52,518 bases of DNA from Candidatus Pacearchaeota archaeon (GCA_018303885.1 JAGVXG010000008.1:1-52518); one strand, 5' to 3'. Positions 38,818 through 49,179 are shown, counted from the stretch's first letter. The notes: generated by a model from the letters alone, not told the origin. Numbers and translations are program-made.

Positions 38818-39265
38818 CTGGCCACGCTTGGACAGTTGTTTTTAGCCAATCATTGACTATTTTCAGAGATTTTTTTTGATTTGGAAATTTTAACATTTTA
38901 TATGCTTTAAAAAAACCAGTCCACTTAAAGCCAATGTGCTCTCTTTTATCTATTTTTACTTTTCCTTGCTTAACTTGGGCAGAATAAAGATAAAATTCCT
39001 GTCCATCAAAGCCAAACCTATCTGATAAGTTTTTTTTATAACGATAACTTCCAGAGAAATTAAATCTTTTGAGGCTTAATGGTTTCAAGCCTGTTTCTTC
39101 GAAAACTTCACGCTTCGCGGCGTTTTTTTCAATCTCGTTCTTCTCAATACCACCTTTAGGAAATTCCCAGCCTCTCCAATGAAGCCTTCTTTTCAGAAGA
39201 AGATACCTAACCTCCACATTTGTTTTGGCGTAGACAACGATAAATACTGATTTTCTATATCTCAT
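38798..39265 (-). CDS. NUDIX hydrolase
   Basis: GWEFPKGGIEKNEIEKNAAKREVFEETGL Nudix box. Confidence 0.9.
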   Translation of the reverse strand: MRYRKSVFIVVYAKTNVEVRYLLLKRRLHWRGWEFPKGGIEKNEIEKNAAKREVFEETGLKPLSLKRFNFSGSYRYKKNLSDRFGFDGQEFYLYSAQVKQGKVKIDKREHIGFKWTGFFKAYKMLKFPNQKKSLKIVNDWLKTTVQAWPVRRKIS

Positions 39266-39902
39266 TTTTATTTTTTAGTATCAAAGCTATAATAAACCAA
39301 ATAACAAGAACAGTTACCAAAATATAGGGGGTTTCTGCGCCTTTCGTTAGTATTGGTTTTAATTGATAAAATAGGTATGCCAATAAAAATCCATAGGGGA
39401 TAAGAATTAACGGGATAAAGATTACTTTCCAGGGGCTTTCTTTTTTTAATCCAAGATTAAAAAAATAAAATGCAAGAGAATTAGGATGCAATGCCGATAA
39501 AACAAGACCGCTAGAAATTTTTCTTTCTTTCTCAAGTTCTTTTTTCTCTCTTAAATTTTTTGATATGATGTATCTCCCTAAAACATAATTTACTAAAGAA
39601 ACCAAAGATAGCGCTAAGGCAACAACAACGCTTATACTAAGAAAACTGATAAGTTTTCCGTCTGAGAATAACACAACGAAAAGAATTATGAAAGAACCAG
39701 CAAAGTAAAGCCCGACATATACTAATCCTTCAAAAAATGCAGCCACAAATAATCCAATAAGCCCATAACTAGTGTATAAATTCTCCAGTATTTTTATTGC
39801 TTCATCAGGCTGCGGAAATATTCCAATTTGGACAAATATTACTGCAAGAAAATAGAATACAATCGCGCTTAAAGGAAGTAATGGGATTTTAAATTTCATC
39901 AT
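39255..39902 (-). CDS. DedA/VTT-like membrane protein
   Basis: Multi-TM with FVAAFFEGLVYVGLYFAG and NYVLGRYI. Confidence 0.5.
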   Translation of the reverse strand: MMKFKIPLLPLSAIVFYFLAVIFVQIGIFPQPDEAIKILENLYTSYGLIGLFVAAFFEGLVYVGLYFAGSFIILFVVLFSDGKLISFLSISVVVALALSLVSLVNYVLGRYIISKNLREKKELEKERKISSGLVLSALHPNSLAFYFFNLGLKKESPWKVIFIPLILIPYGFLLAYLFYQLKPILTKGAETPYILVTVLVIWFIIALILKNKNEI

Positions 39903-40161
39903 TTTCTTTGATCTCTTTGATTGGTTCTACCGCTTCTCTTGTTATTACCATAATTGCCAATACAGAAAGAATTGTGATAATTAGGGCACTGATAACTTTT
40001 CCTTCTACAGGACTTAAGCCGGTTATTTTACTCAGATATTCTTGGATAACATCTTTCCAAGCCAAGGCAACAATAAGACCAAAAGCTGCAACAATCGCAG
40101 AGCTAATAGACTTTTTGAATTCTAAATTAAATTTCTTTGCAGATTCTACTACTCTTTTCAT
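39889..40161 (-). CDS. DUF5654-like small membrane protein
   Basis: FKKSISSAIVAAFGLIVALAWKDVIQEYL. Confidence 0.6.
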   Translation of the reverse strand: MKRVVESAKKFNLEFKKSISSAIVAAFGLIVALAWKDVIQEYLSKITGLSPVEGKVISALIITILSVLAIMVITREAVEPIKEIKENDEI

Positions 40162-40170
40162 TTTTTATTT

Positions 40171-41472
40171 TTACTTCGGCTTAAGTCTTCCCCATTTTTC
40201 AAGAGCTTCTCTCAACTCTTTATTTTTCTTTGCAAATTCCTCAAGAGATATTTTTTTCTTTGTCGCTTCTAACGCCTGCATTGTTGCTTTTGCTCCAGCA
40301 CGCGTACCATGTGGATGTCCATGAATTCCTCCCGAAACCAAAAGAACAATATCTTTTCCATATATGTCCATTTCATCTGGAATTAAGCCTGGGTGAACAC
40401 CCCCAGAAGAAACCGGAAACGCCGGTTTTGTGTTTCCCCAATTTTGTTCAAGTAAAAATCCTTTTTTTGGTGCAACCCGCGCCTCTCTTAAAGTATCGGC
40501 AATCGCGGTTACTTCTTCTCTTGAACCAACGAGTTTTCCTACTGCTGTTCCAGAATGAATTTGATCAACCCCAATCATTCTCATAGTCTTGGCCAAAAAT
40601 TGCATTGAAATTCCATGGCGCGGATTCCTATCGAAAGAAGCATGCATTGCCCTATGTGCATGAATCGCCATTCCATAATCTCCCAATGTTTTTCTTAGGG
40701 TTTGCGTGGCTGCGGTTCCGCAAACAACCACATCAATCATAGCATATTTCCATCCATGTTCATGTAAAAACTTTGCGCGTTTTTCCATTTCTTTTGTTTC
40801 TGCGGTAATATTCAGCAAAGCATCCTTAACTTCTCCTGTTTCTTTTTCTGCTCTGTCTCTGAGTTTTGTCATAAGGGAAACACGTTTGTAAAAATTATTG
40901 AAACTCTGGCTTGTTAAATTTTCATCGTCTTTAACAAGGTCAAAACCACCGAGCCATGTTTCATAGCCAATTTTTGCATGCTCTTCTGCAGAAAATCCGA
41001 CTTTTGGTTTTGGAACAGCTCCTGTTAAAGGTCTATCATAAACTTTAAAGTATTTTCTTAATCCTTGAATACCAAGATTAGGTCCCTGAAAGCCCTTTAG
41101 ATACTCTTTTGGCAAAGAAACATCAACAAGTCTCAAATTTTTCAAAGCTTTCATTCCGAAAATGTTTCCCGCAATTCCGCTGAGAAGCTGTGGCATGTTT
41201 CCAGCTTCCCAAAGTCCAAGAGGATAAGCCACATAAACAAAGTTCCCTTCAATTTTGTATGCCGTCGCCATCAGACCTTTCATTCTCGATGGCAATGTGA
41301 AGAGTGTTGTCCACGTGCCTGTTGAACTTTCAGAAGCAATTCTTCCTATCGCCTCTTTAACAGACATTCCTTTTTCTGGCTCAAAATAAAACAAAACCTT
41401 TAAGTCTGTTTTCTTAGGCTTGTAACTTAAATCAACAAATTCATCATACCACTCTACTTTTTTTTCTGGCAT
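40171..41472 (-). CDS. rbcL: Ribulose-1,5-bisphosphate carboxylase, archaeal form III-like
   Basis: ESSTGTWTT, GNIFGMKAL, GAVPKPKVGFS, GGFDLVKDDENLTSQSF, HAHRAMHASF, HSGTAVGKLVG, SSGGVHPG, SGGIHGHPHGTRAGA. Confidence 0.93.
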   Translation of the reverse strand: MPEKKVEWYDEFVDLSYKPKKTDLKVLFYFEPEKGMSVKEAIGRIASESSTGTWTTLFTLPSRMKGLMATAYKIEGNFVYVAYPLGLWEAGNMPQLLSGIAGNIFGMKALKNLRLVDVSLPKEYLKGFQGPNLGIQGLRKYFKVYDRPLTGAVPKPKVGFSAEEHAKIGYETWLGGFDLVKDDENLTSQSFNNFYKRVSLMTKLRDRAEKETGEVKDALLNITAETKEMEKRAKFLHEHGWKYAMIDVVVCGTAATQTLRKTLGDYGMAIHAHRAMHASFDRNPRHGISMQFLAKTMRMIGVDQIHSGTAVGKLVGSREEVTAIADTLREARVAPKKGFLLEQNWGNTKPAFPVSSGGVHPGLIPDEMDIYGKDIVLLVSGGIHGHPHGTRAGAKATMQALEATKKKISLEEFAKKNKELREALEKWGRLKPK

Positions 41473-41474
41473 TT

Positions 41475-41690
41475 TTATTTTTTAATAATTTTAATCAAGG
41501 ATGTGATACCTATAAAAGTATGCAGTCCAAATAAACTCCATGCCATTATAGATATTTCATATACAACTAAAAATATTGCCGCCATTAAATTTAAATGTGG
41601 AAAAAATTTACCTATTTTTTTATGATTCCAAGTTCCAAAAGCTATGATAGTTATTGCAAACCCAATCCATCCAAAAATTTGATAGTTCAT
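41475..41690 (-). CDS. Small membrane protein
   Basis: 71 aa, two to three hydrophobic segments. Confidence 0.5.
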   Translation of the reverse strand: MNYQIFGWIGFAITIIAFGTWNHKKIGKFFPHLNLMAAIFLVVYEISIMAWSLFGLHTFIGITSLIKIIKK

Positions 41691-41692
41691 TT

Positions 41693-43084
41693 TTACCTCT
41701 TTTTTACAACAAATCCCTTTTCTTTGTCTTCAACAACAAATCCAAGTTTATTAATTTTCTCCCGAATTTTATCAGCTGTTTTGAAATCTTTTTTCAATCG
41801 GTGCTTTTCTCTTTCTGCGACGAGTTTTTTAACATCTCCTGGAATGTTAATTTTCTCTTCTTTGCCTAAATCAAGCCCAAAAATCCCGTCAAACCTTAAG
41901 GCAAGCTCATACTTTTCTGCTTGATTTAATCTATCTTCTCTTAATATATCCCATAAATAAGAAAGAGCCTTAGGCATGTTTAAATCATCGTTGACAATTT
42001 CCAAAAACTGGCGGTAGGCAGCGTCAATATTTTTTTTGTTTTTCTTTTCTCTTGATTTTTTAAACTCAGATAAAATATTCTTTAGTTTTTCATAAGCGTT
42101 TTTCGCAGCGTCAAGATTTTCTAATGTAAAATCTAGTGGTTTCCTATAATGTCCAAGGAGATAAAAATATCGTAGATGCATTGGTTTGTATCCCAATTCT
42201 TCTAACTCCAACAAGGTATAAAGTCCTCCCTTAGATTTGCTTACTTTTTCACCTTTAAACATCAAAAATGCACCATGAAGCCAGTATTTCACAAAGGGTT
42301 TTCCTGTTGATGCTTCGCTTTGTGCAATTTCATTTGTATGGTGAACAGAAATGTGATCTTCTCCGCCGGTATGAATATCAAAAGTTTCTCCGAGATATTT
42401 CATAGACATCGCAGAACATTCAATATGCCACCCTGGAAAACCAACCCCCCATGGAGATGCCCATTCTTGTTGTCTCTTTCCCGGTTCTTCTGAAAATTTC
42501 CACAAGGCAAAATCTGTTTTATTCCTTTTTTCTCCGAAAGAAACTCTTTTTCCAGCTTCTAGTCCCTTAATATTAAGTTTCGCAAGTTTTCCGTAATCTT
42601 TTAATTTGGAAGTATCAAAATAAATTCCATCAGAAGTTTTATATGTAAAACCTTTTTTCTCGAGCTTCTTTATTATTTCAATTTGTTCTTTTATATTCTC
42701 TGTTGCTTTTGGCCAGAAATCAGGCTCATAAATATTCATTTTTTTTAAATCCTGTAAAAAAACTTTAAGATAATGTTCAGAAATCTCCTTTGCTGTTTTC
42801 CCTTCCTGTTTTGCAGCCTTTTCAATCTTGTCCTCTCCAGTATCTGCATCAGAAGTCAAATGTCCAACATCTGTGACATTAATAACATGTTTGACTTTGT
42901 ACCCATTAATTTTTAGAATTCTTTTTAAAATATCAGGAAAAACATAGCTTCTTAAGTTTCCTATATGCTGATACCAATATACTGTTGGTCCACAAGTATA
43001 CATTCTTACTTCTTTGTCTTTCAGCGACTTGAAAACTTCTTTTTTTCTCGATAAGGTATTATAAAATCTTAACTTTTCCGGCAT
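41693..43084 (-). CDS. cysS: Cysteinyl-tRNA synthetase
   Basis: [23 protein letters not shown]...[15 protein letters not shown]...[21 protein letters not shown]...KVSKSKG. Confidence 0.95.
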   Translation of the reverse strand: MPEKLRFYNTLSRKKEVFKSLKDKEVRMYTCGPTVYWYQHIGNLRSYVFPDILKRILKINGYKVKHVINVTDVGHLTSDADTGEDKIEKAAKQEGKTAKEISEHYLKVFLQDLKKMNIYEPDFWPKATENIKEQIEIIKKLEKKGFTYKTSDGIYFDTSKLKDYGKLAKLNIKGLEAGKRVSFGEKRNKTDFALWKFSEEPGKRQQEWASPWGVGFPGWHIECSAMSMKYLGETFDIHTGGEDHISVHHTNEIAQSEASTGKPFVKYWLHGAFLMFKGEKVSKSKGGLYTLLELEELGYKPMHLRYFYLLGHYRKPLDFTLENLDAAKNAYEKLKNILSEFKKSREKKNKKNIDAAYRQFLEIVNDDLNMPKALSYLWDILREDRLNQAEKYELALRFDGIFGLDLGKEEKINIPGDVKKLVAEREKHRLKKDFKTADKIREKINKLGFVVEDKEKGFVVKKR

Positions 43085-43130
43085 GATTACTCAAAGAAAA
43101 AGGAATTTAAAAATTTAAGTTATTGGCGCT

Positions 43131-43700
43131 TTACTTTATTGTGACAAAGACGTCTGCGCCCGTGTAAGATTCTGAACCCTTTCTAACATCCAGTTCATAA
43201 GTTATAGTGCATGGGGGAGCAGATTCTGGGACAACAAATTTAACCATTCTGGCTAATTCCAAAGAGTCTCCTGGCCCAAGGCTAAAACTTCCAGAGCCAC
43301 CCAAAAGCATTTGATTGGCGTCTTCTTCTTTAAATGTACTTCCGCATCTTGAAGCGTCAGATGCTGTTACAGTATATGAAAATTGCGCGCTTTCTACCTC
43401 ATTATTTCTCACTGAGAATGCAAATCCTTTAGGCGTATCCCCTTTCTTCAGAGTTATTTCCCGAGAAGTTGGGTAAACAGCTATTTTTCTTCCCTCTTGT
43501 GAAAAGAGTTTCTGTATTTGACTTTGAATCTCACTATCTACCGTGTCTATTGCACTTGTTCCACTGCTGAAAATCTTCTGTATGAAAAAAATCCCAAGGA
43601 CAAGAACCATCATGAGTAAAACAATTGTTACAATAGTGCCAACAGACATCTCCATTGCTGCACGTTTCGCATATTTTGAACTTCTGAAAAGCGTTTTCAT
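43131..43700 (-). CDS. Pilin-like/membrane-anchored protein
   Basis: MEMSVGTIVTIVLLMMVLVLGIFFIQKIFSSG then beta-rich domain. Confidence 0.5.
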   Translation of the reverse strand: MKTLFRSSKYAKRAAMEMSVGTIVTIVLLMMVLVLGIFFIQKIFSSGTSAIDTVDSEIQSQIQKLFSQEGRKIAVYPTSREITLKKGDTPKGFAFSVRNNEVESAQFSYTVTASDASRCGSTFKEEDANQMLLGGSGSFSLGPGDSLELARMVKFVVPESAPPCTITYELDVRKGSESYTGADVFVTIK

Positions 43701-43701
43701 T

Positions 43702-43968
43702 TTATATTGAAGGGAAAAAATCAGTCAACCCGCTGTTTATGGAATAAATCAATGCGATAACAGAAATTATAAGGAAGACAATGCTTAGGATTATTCCGAT
43801 AGTGTTAAGCTTTCTTGCCTTTGCTACACTGTATTTTCTGCTTTGAACCAAACCTATGATTCCAAGAATTAATCCTGCAAGCGGCGAGACAAATGCAAAT
43901 ACGATGCTTAAAATTCCGAGAGCATAACTCACTGATGCTATGTCTATTTTGTCAGTTTTACTAACCAT
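43702..43968 (-). CDS. DUF4190-like small membrane protein
   Basis: SYALGILSIVFAFVSPLAGLILGIIGLVQSRKY. Confidence 0.6.
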   Translation of the reverse strand: MVSKTDKIDIASVSYALGILSIVFAFVSPLAGLILGIIGLVQSRKYSVAKARKLNTIGIILSIVFLIISVIALIYSINSGLTDFFPSI

Positions 43969-44036
43969 TTAATCACCTTTTTATATCATGCTTAATAATT
44001 TCTATTTTATAAATGTTTTTGATGAATTTATAAAAA

Positions 44037-44107
44037 TGGGACTACTGGGAGTCGAACCCAGGCATCGCGAGCTTCAGTCGCGTGTTCTCCCGTTGAACTA
44101 TAGTCCC
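44037..44107 (-). tRNA. tRNA-Phe (GAA)
   Basis: GGGACTA TA GTTC AACGGGA GAAC A CGCGA CTGAAGC TCGCG ATGC CTGGG TTCGACT CCCAG TAGTCCC A; full cloverleaf, no encoded CCA. Confidence 0.93.
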
Positions 44108-44144
44108 CCAAGTATGGGAGATTATTTTGCTTTTAAATCTTTTA

Positions 44145-44636
44145 CTATCTCAAGTAAACAGAATCCCCCTCTTCAAAACCATAGGCATCTGAAAGTCCTG
44201 AGTTTATCTCAAATACATACATTATATCTCTGCTTGGATAAAAAACAGGACATTCTTTTCCTTCTTCACATGGTTGCATGTTCTTCTCAATTCCCACTAT
44301 TTTCTTATTTTCATCAATCCATAATATGTCTATTGGAAATTTCATATCTTTCATCCAGAATCCTGGCAGCGTCTCTTCCTCAAAAATAAACAGCATCCCT
44401 TTATCATCACCAAGAGATTGTTTTCCGCTTAATCCTCTTTCTCTCTCGCCAAGAGTATCTGCAATCTCAGCATAAAAACATGTTTTGCCTTCTATGCAGA
44501 TTTTATTTGATTTAGAAGAAGAATTTTTATACATAAAATAGCCAGCAATTATTATTATAACTGATAATACCAAGAACGCCAAAATAAATGCCTTCTTATT
44601 TAATACTATTTTCACCGCTGTTTTTTTAATCTTCAT
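44145..44636 (-). CDS. DUF192-family protein, membrane-anchored
   Basis: ADTLGERERGLSGKQSLGDDKGMLFIFEEETLPGFWMKDMKFPIDILWID. Confidence 0.85.
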   Translation of the reverse strand: MKIKKTAVKIVLNKKAFILAFLVLSVIIIIAGYFMYKNSSSKSNKICIEGKTCFYAEIADTLGERERGLSGKQSLGDDKGMLFIFEEETLPGFWMKDMKFPIDILWIDENKKIVGIEKNMQPCEEGKECPVFYPSRDIMYVFEINSGLSDAYGFEEGDSVYLR

Positions 44637-44681
44637 CTTTATATCAATAAATTAATACTAAAAAATGTTTGTAAATGTCGA

Positions 44682-45287
44682 CTAACCAGAAACCAGTGCT
44701 TTAATCTTTTTAATATAATCTCTTCTATCAACGCTAACTACTGGAAAACCATACTTTTTCGCTTCTTTTTTGATAAATTCGTTAAATTCAATAACCCATT
44801 CAACTTCTTTTTCTTTCACACTATCTGGATATTTTCTCGCTTCATCCCACAAGCCCCGTGTAAAGACCGTTTTTCTTACTCTATCAATATTTTCATCAAT
44901 AAGAAAAACCGCTTTTATTTTCTTTTTCTTAACTAAATTATGAATAAGGTTAGGAATTATTGCTATCCCTTCGATTATATAAGAACTCCAGACATAATCT
45001 GTTTCAATTAAAGCTTTCACCCCTTTCCAAACATCTTCTCCTTCTTTATTTACAATTTCTACAATTTTCTTTGCTGAATTTTTCTTTAGAAATTCAACAC
45101 CCATTTCTGGAGTTGCTTTATGATGGTAAAATAATACAGGGTAATCTTTTTTTCTTACTAACTCTCTCATCTGTTCTCTTATTGTGTCTGTAGAAATCCA
45201 GGGCAACTTTAGTTCCTCTGCAATTTTTCTCGCAGCATAGCTTTTTCCAGCTGTTGGAGATCCTCCAATAAGAATTATTTTTCCCAT
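44682..45287 (-). CDS. P-loop kinase (2-phosphoglycerate kinase-like)
   Basis: ILIGGSPTAGKSYAARKIAEEL Walker A; ISTDTIREQMRE. Confidence 0.6.
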   Translation of the reverse strand: MGKIILIGGSPTAGKSYAARKIAEELKLPWISTDTIREQMRELVRKKDYPVLFYHHKATPEMGVEFLKKNSAKKIVEIVNKEGEDVWKGVKALIETDYVWSSYIIEGIAIIPNLIHNLVKKKKIKAVFLIDENIDRVRKTVFTRGLWDEARKYPDSVKEKEVEWVIEFNEFIKKEAKKYGFPVVSVDRRDYIKKIKALVSG

Positions 45288-45343
45288 AGAATAAAAAGTC
45301 GAGATAGCTATTTATTGTTTTCCTTTAAGATATTATTAAAATT

Positions 45344-45709
45344 TTATTCCACAAATTCAACATTTTCTTTATTTTTGAATTTTTCATCACCAGTTAGAAA
45401 TTTTACACCCATTTCCTTAGCAGTTATATACCCAATACAATCAGCATATGATAAATTTTCCTTTTTATTCTTAAATCTTAATCTAGCGGCTTTAATTGCG
45501 GCATCAAATTTTATTATATTTACAAGTTTAAAATTGAGTTTCCTTATCCAATAATCGGCTGTTTGCTCATCGTGCTCCTTTAAAAAATAAAAATAAACTT
45601 CAGAAATATTAAGAGTTGTAGTAATTATTGGAAGATTTTTAAACCTCAAATAATTTTCAGCCCCTTCTATAAGATCTATAATTGCGCCGCTATCGAAGAA
45701 ATATTCCAT
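45344..45709 (-). CDS. VapC-like PIN-domain toxin
   Basis: YFFDSGAIIDLIEG...LSYADCIGYITAKEMGVKFLTGDEKF. Confidence 0.85.
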   Translation of the reverse strand: MEYFFDSGAIIDLIEGAENYLRFKNLPIITTTLNISEVYFYFLKEHDEQTADYWIRKLNFKLVNIIKFDAAIKAARLRFKNKKENLSYADCIGYITAKEMGVKFLTGDEKFKNKENVEFVE

Positions 45710-45960
45710 TATTCATCCTCTGGCCAAAATTCTCGGTCAATTTCATCCATAACCTCTTGAGTAGATTTTTTAGATTTTCTTTTTATTTTAAATTTTTTAG
45801 CTAATTCCATAATATCCCCTACAGTTGTGTATTTTTTTGGTTGCACAGTTACAAAAACTTCATTATCTTCTTTTAAACCCTCCCTACTAATTATTTCTTT
45901 AGGAATTATTATCCCAAACGAATTTCCCCATTTTTTTACTTTAGTTCTTATTTGTTCCAT
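45709..45960 (-). CDS. AbrB/MazE-type antitoxin (VapB-like)
   Basis: RTKVKKWGNSFGIIIPKEIISREGLKEDNEVFVTV. Confidence 0.85.
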   Translation of the reverse strand: MEQIRTKVKKWGNSFGIIIPKEIISREGLKEDNEVFVTVQPKKYTTVGDIMELAKKFKIKRKSKKSTQEVMDEIDREFWPEDE

Positions 45961-46021
45961 TAATTATACATGTATAACTTATTTATAAAACTTTCTATTT
46001 GAAGAAAAAATAGAAAATAAC

Positions 46022-46374
46022 GTAAGTCGGGAATAGGCCAGCTTCTGTCAAACCCTGTAATCAGACGGTTTGTGTTAACATTCAACTAAGCGGCTTAAAG
46101 CCTTGCACCGGTTGAGACAGCCGTTTCATCAAATCTTTCACTTCGCAGTTCAACTCACGTTTCATAACTCTGTGAAAGCTGTGTCGTTTCTCTTCTGGAG
46201 CTTTCCTTCGCAGGAATCTTCCTTTCGAAAGACAACCTTAATGTGGTGGCCGGACCTTACCTCACGACGAGAACATTACTGTTCGCGAAGTCCCCGAAGG
46301 GCGAACTTAGAAATCATTTCTTTGATTTCTTGCTTAATTAAAAGCAAAGTCCCGAAGTTAACTACCCGACTTAC
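46022..46374 (-). ncRNA. rnpB: Archaeal RNase P RNA
   Basis: Minus strand: terminal P1 gtaagtcggg/cccgacttac (10 bp perfect), CR-I-like GAGGTAAGGTCCGGCCACC, 3' ACAGAAGCTGGCCTATTCCCGAC. Confidence 0.88.
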
Positions 46375-46429
46375 AAAAACCTAGAGAAATAAGAGTTTTT
46401 AAGGTTGTTGGTATAAGAATTTTGAAATG

Positions 46430-46651
46430 TTAATCCAAAATAAGGCCTTCAAGGCCACCATCTAAAAAGAATTCATCCCCTTCTTCGTAACGGCATTTTA
46501 AATTATCATTCAGTTTCTTTATAACCTTCAATCCGACTTTTCTAATGGAATTAGATTCATCATAAGAAATAACTTCAACTCTTAGACTACAGTTTTCAGT
46601 AGCATAACCCCCCTTCATTCCAGCTTCAGGTTTCATTGCCATGAATTTCAT
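46430..46651 (-). CDS. Hypothetical protein
   Basis: 73 aa ORF. Confidence 0.45.
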   Translation of the reverse strand: MKFMAMKPEAGMKGGYATENCSLRVEVISYDESNSIRKVGLKVIKKLNDNLKCRYEEGDEFFLDGGLEGLILD

Positions 46652-46741
46652 TAGGTTGTTGCATTAAAAAACATTTATATTCAAACAAAAAACAGAATAA
46701 AATTAAAAAATAAAAATTATTGGACTTATTTAAAGGAGATA

Positions 46742-47086
46742 TTAAAATCTTCTTCCTCGTCCGCCACCGCCACCAAAGTCCCTTCCTCTTCCGCCTCCAC
46801 CGCCGAAATCTCTTCTTGGTGGTCTTGGTCTGTCAGGGTCCATTGGCTTTGCCTCATTGACCTTCAGATTTCTGCCTTCTGTTTCCTTATCATTCATTTT
46901 TGCGATGGCTTTTTCTGCGTCTTCTTTGTTGGCAAAGGTTACGAAACCAAATCCTTTCGATCTGCCTGAAAACTTATCTTTGATAACTTGGACTTCTTCT
47001 ATGTCTCCAAAAGGAGCAAAAAGCTCTCTAAGTTTCTCATCGTCAACGCTAAAAGGCAGATTGCCTACATACACTTTCATACTCAT
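46742..47086 (-). CDS. RRM RNA-binding protein with RGG/Gly-rich tail
   Basis: KVYVGNLPFSVDDEKLRELFAPFG...SGRSKGFGFVTF (RNP2/RNP1); tail RDFGGGGGRGRDFGGGGGRGRRF. Confidence 0.93.
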   Translation of the reverse strand: MSMKVYVGNLPFSVDDEKLRELFAPFGDIEEVQVIKDKFSGRSKGFGFVTFANKEDAEKAIAKMNDKETEGRNLKVNEAKPMDPDRPRPPRRDFGGGGGRGRDFGGGGGRGRRF

Positions 47087-47270
47087 GTTATATCCTCCTT
47101 ACAGTTGTATCATCTTAGAACTAGTTCAAACCGAAAACCGAATCTCCCTATTTCTAACATCTGACTTTATGATAAAACAAGGCTATTTAAAGGTTTTTAT
47201 GTGGGATTTTGGGTTTTTTGTGTTGGTGAATTATAGACAAATATTTAAACTTTGAATTTGAAGAATTTTT

Positions 47271-47966
47271 ATGAGATTAATAGGAGCGGAAACAGAAGTT
47301 ATATGGAAATTGTCCTCAGCTTATGAAGCATGCACCCTTTCTGCATGTGATCCTGTTTCTGTTCCAGTAGGAGGCACTTCAAGAAAGGGAGCTTTTTCTC
47401 ATATGTTTTATGATTGCACAGATCCAGAGAAAGAGGGTATAGAAATAATGAGGCAGAGAATTAAAGATGGAAGAGATGATATTCTGGCTCACCTCAGGAT
47501 TCACGATAATCTTCTTAGTGGTTTTTATTCTGTTGATGATGCATTAAAAACAGAAAATAGAGAAAGAATTGTTGAAGAAGGCAGGCGTATTTTTGAAAAT
47601 TTGGAAAATTATGGAAAGCACGTTGGAGAACATTCTGTAAGATTCGCAGAAAAAGCATTCCTTTATTATCCGACATGTCTTTCAGGACATTACTTCGTTC
47701 CTAAAGGTGCAGGCGTAATAATGGAGAAAGTTTTTAATCCTCAACAAAATGAAGAGGGATTAAAAGAAGAGATAACAAATGGAATTATAGCTCTAGAAAA
47801 TTTTCCATTATTCTCATTAAACGACGAACTTAGAGTACTAAGAATGTATGAAGGATATGATTCAGGTGAGGGATCTTTCGGAACCTCATTCAGGGGAAGA
47901 CTTGAACTTACAAGATTGCTTTTGGAAAGAGCAGGCTTTTACCATCAAGAAGCTGTTTCCAGATAA
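47271..47966 (+). CDS. Hypothetical protein
   Basis: 231 aa ORF. Confidence 0.5.
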   Translation: MRLIGAETEVIWKLSSAYEACTLSACDPVSVPVGGTSRKGAFSHMFYDCTDPEKEGIEIMRQRIKDGRDDILAHLRIHDNLLSGFYSVDDALKTENRERIVEEGRRIFENLENYGKHVGEHSVRFAEKAFLYYPTCLSGHYFVPKGAGVIMEKVFNPQQNEEGLKEEITNGIIALENFPLFSLNDELRVLRMYEGYDSGEGSFGTSFRGRLELTRLLLERAGFYHQEAVSR

Positions 47967-48076
47967 TTTTTTATGATTTCTGAAAGAGGGGGTTTTTATG
48001 GGTGTTTTTAGGAAGTTTTTACATGGCTTTAGATTCTTAACCCAATTTTTATAAAGCCCCCTTCTTTGAAATTTTT

Positions 48077-48301
48077 ATGACAGAAGAAAGGTATGTTCGT
48101 GTTTTTGATTCTAGGGAATTAGGAATTCGCACGCCCTCAGATAGTTATTGCATAGAGCTAGTACTAGGAGGATATAGACACGTGATGCCAAAAATGACTA
48201 GACAACTCCAAACACCAATGTTAGTGCCCAAGGAAATAGCAAATGAAATAGCAAAAAGATGGGCTTCTAAGGTTGGAGTAGAGGCAAAGCTTAAGGATTA
48301 A
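48077..48301 (+). CDS. Hypothetical protein
   Basis: 74 aa ORF. Confidence 0.4.
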   Translation: MTEERYVRVFDSRELGIRTPSDSYCIELVLGGYRHVMPKMTRQLQTPMLVPKEIANEIAKRWASKVGVEAKLKD

Positions 48302-48363
48302 AACTTATGAAACGAATTTTTTGCTTACACAACTTTTATAAACATCGCATTTAATTAAAAAAC

Positions 48364-48849
48364 ATGACTGAAGATAATTTAGAGAATTTGGCATTTGATG
48401 ACGATGTTGAGTTAATTGTGGAGGGGGTTGACTTTGAAAGTTTCAAGAGATTAGCACGCGAGGAGCTTTCGCCTTTATCCCCCAATGAACTTGCCAAATA
48501 TTTTATACAAGGATCAGAAGACCATAGAATTATTTATAGAGATTTTTTAAGCACACGGCCAAAAGAATATCAAAACGAGTTTAGGAGTCATTTAGAAGAT
48601 TTATCTAAACATCCATCACAAAGTTTTAGTGGTTTAAGTGGCAAAACTCCTGTAGAAGTTGCAGAACGTTTTTTAGACATCCCCTTCAGTGTCTCTTCCG
48701 ATTCTGCTCGAATGGCGATAAGAGAATATGTTGAAAGACAACCTCAAGAATTTGTAGACCAATTCAACTCTTACATTCTTTCTAAAACTCAACCAATTAG
48801 AGAAGAATTGGCTAGAACCTCAGGAGATTACGAGTTAGACTGCGCTTAG
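48364..48849 (+). CDS. Hypothetical protein
   Basis: 161 aa ORF. Confidence 0.5.
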   Translation: MTEDNLENLAFDDDVELIVEGVDFESFKRLAREELSPLSPNELAKYFIQGSEDHRIIYRDFLSTRPKEYQNEFRSHLEDLSKHPSQSFSGLSGKTPVEVAERFLDIPFSVSSDSARMAIREYVERQPQEFVDQFNSYILSKTQPIREELARTSGDYELDCA

Positions 48850-48882
48850 AAATTTTAAGGAAGAATTAATTACATTAAAAAC

Positions 48883-49179
48883 TTAAATTACAGCGCGATA
48901 AAGCCGGTATTTAACTTTATTTGTTCCCATATCTCCAATTACAAAATGCGCTTTACCTTCGTCCACTAATTCTTCTAAAACAGCATGAAAAACCTTGTTT
49001 TTTAACCCGCCTATAGAGAAATTAATTTGCTGAGCTTCGCTGCCCATTATTTCTTGAGCCTTTTCTTCAGCATATCTAAAAATCCTTGGTGCAGAAAAGT
49101 ATCTGTTAGGTTCTTCAGCTTTATTTGTTAAGTCTAATAATGCTTCATATACTAAATCCTTTTCTGCTTTTGATTGCAT
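48883..49179 (-). CDS. Hypothetical protein
   Basis: 98 aa ORF, wHTH-like secondary structure. Confidence 0.4.
   Translation of the reverse strand: MQSKAEKDLVYEALLDLTNKAEEPNRYFSAPRIFRYAEEKAQEIMGSEAQQINFSIGGLKNKVFHAVLEELVDEGKAHFVIGDMGTNKVKYRLYRAVI

Noticed and set aside
38815-38840. CCACGCTTGG hairpin matching the core of the pilin leader repeat
   Set aside because: Only the 10-nt core is shared and it overlaps the ends of convergent MFS and NUDIX genes; more likely chance or a terminator-type hairpin
46103-46384. Plus-strand 93-aa ORF
   Set aside because: Falls inside the RNase P RNA gene, which has P1 pairing and CR-I/CR-V-like sequences
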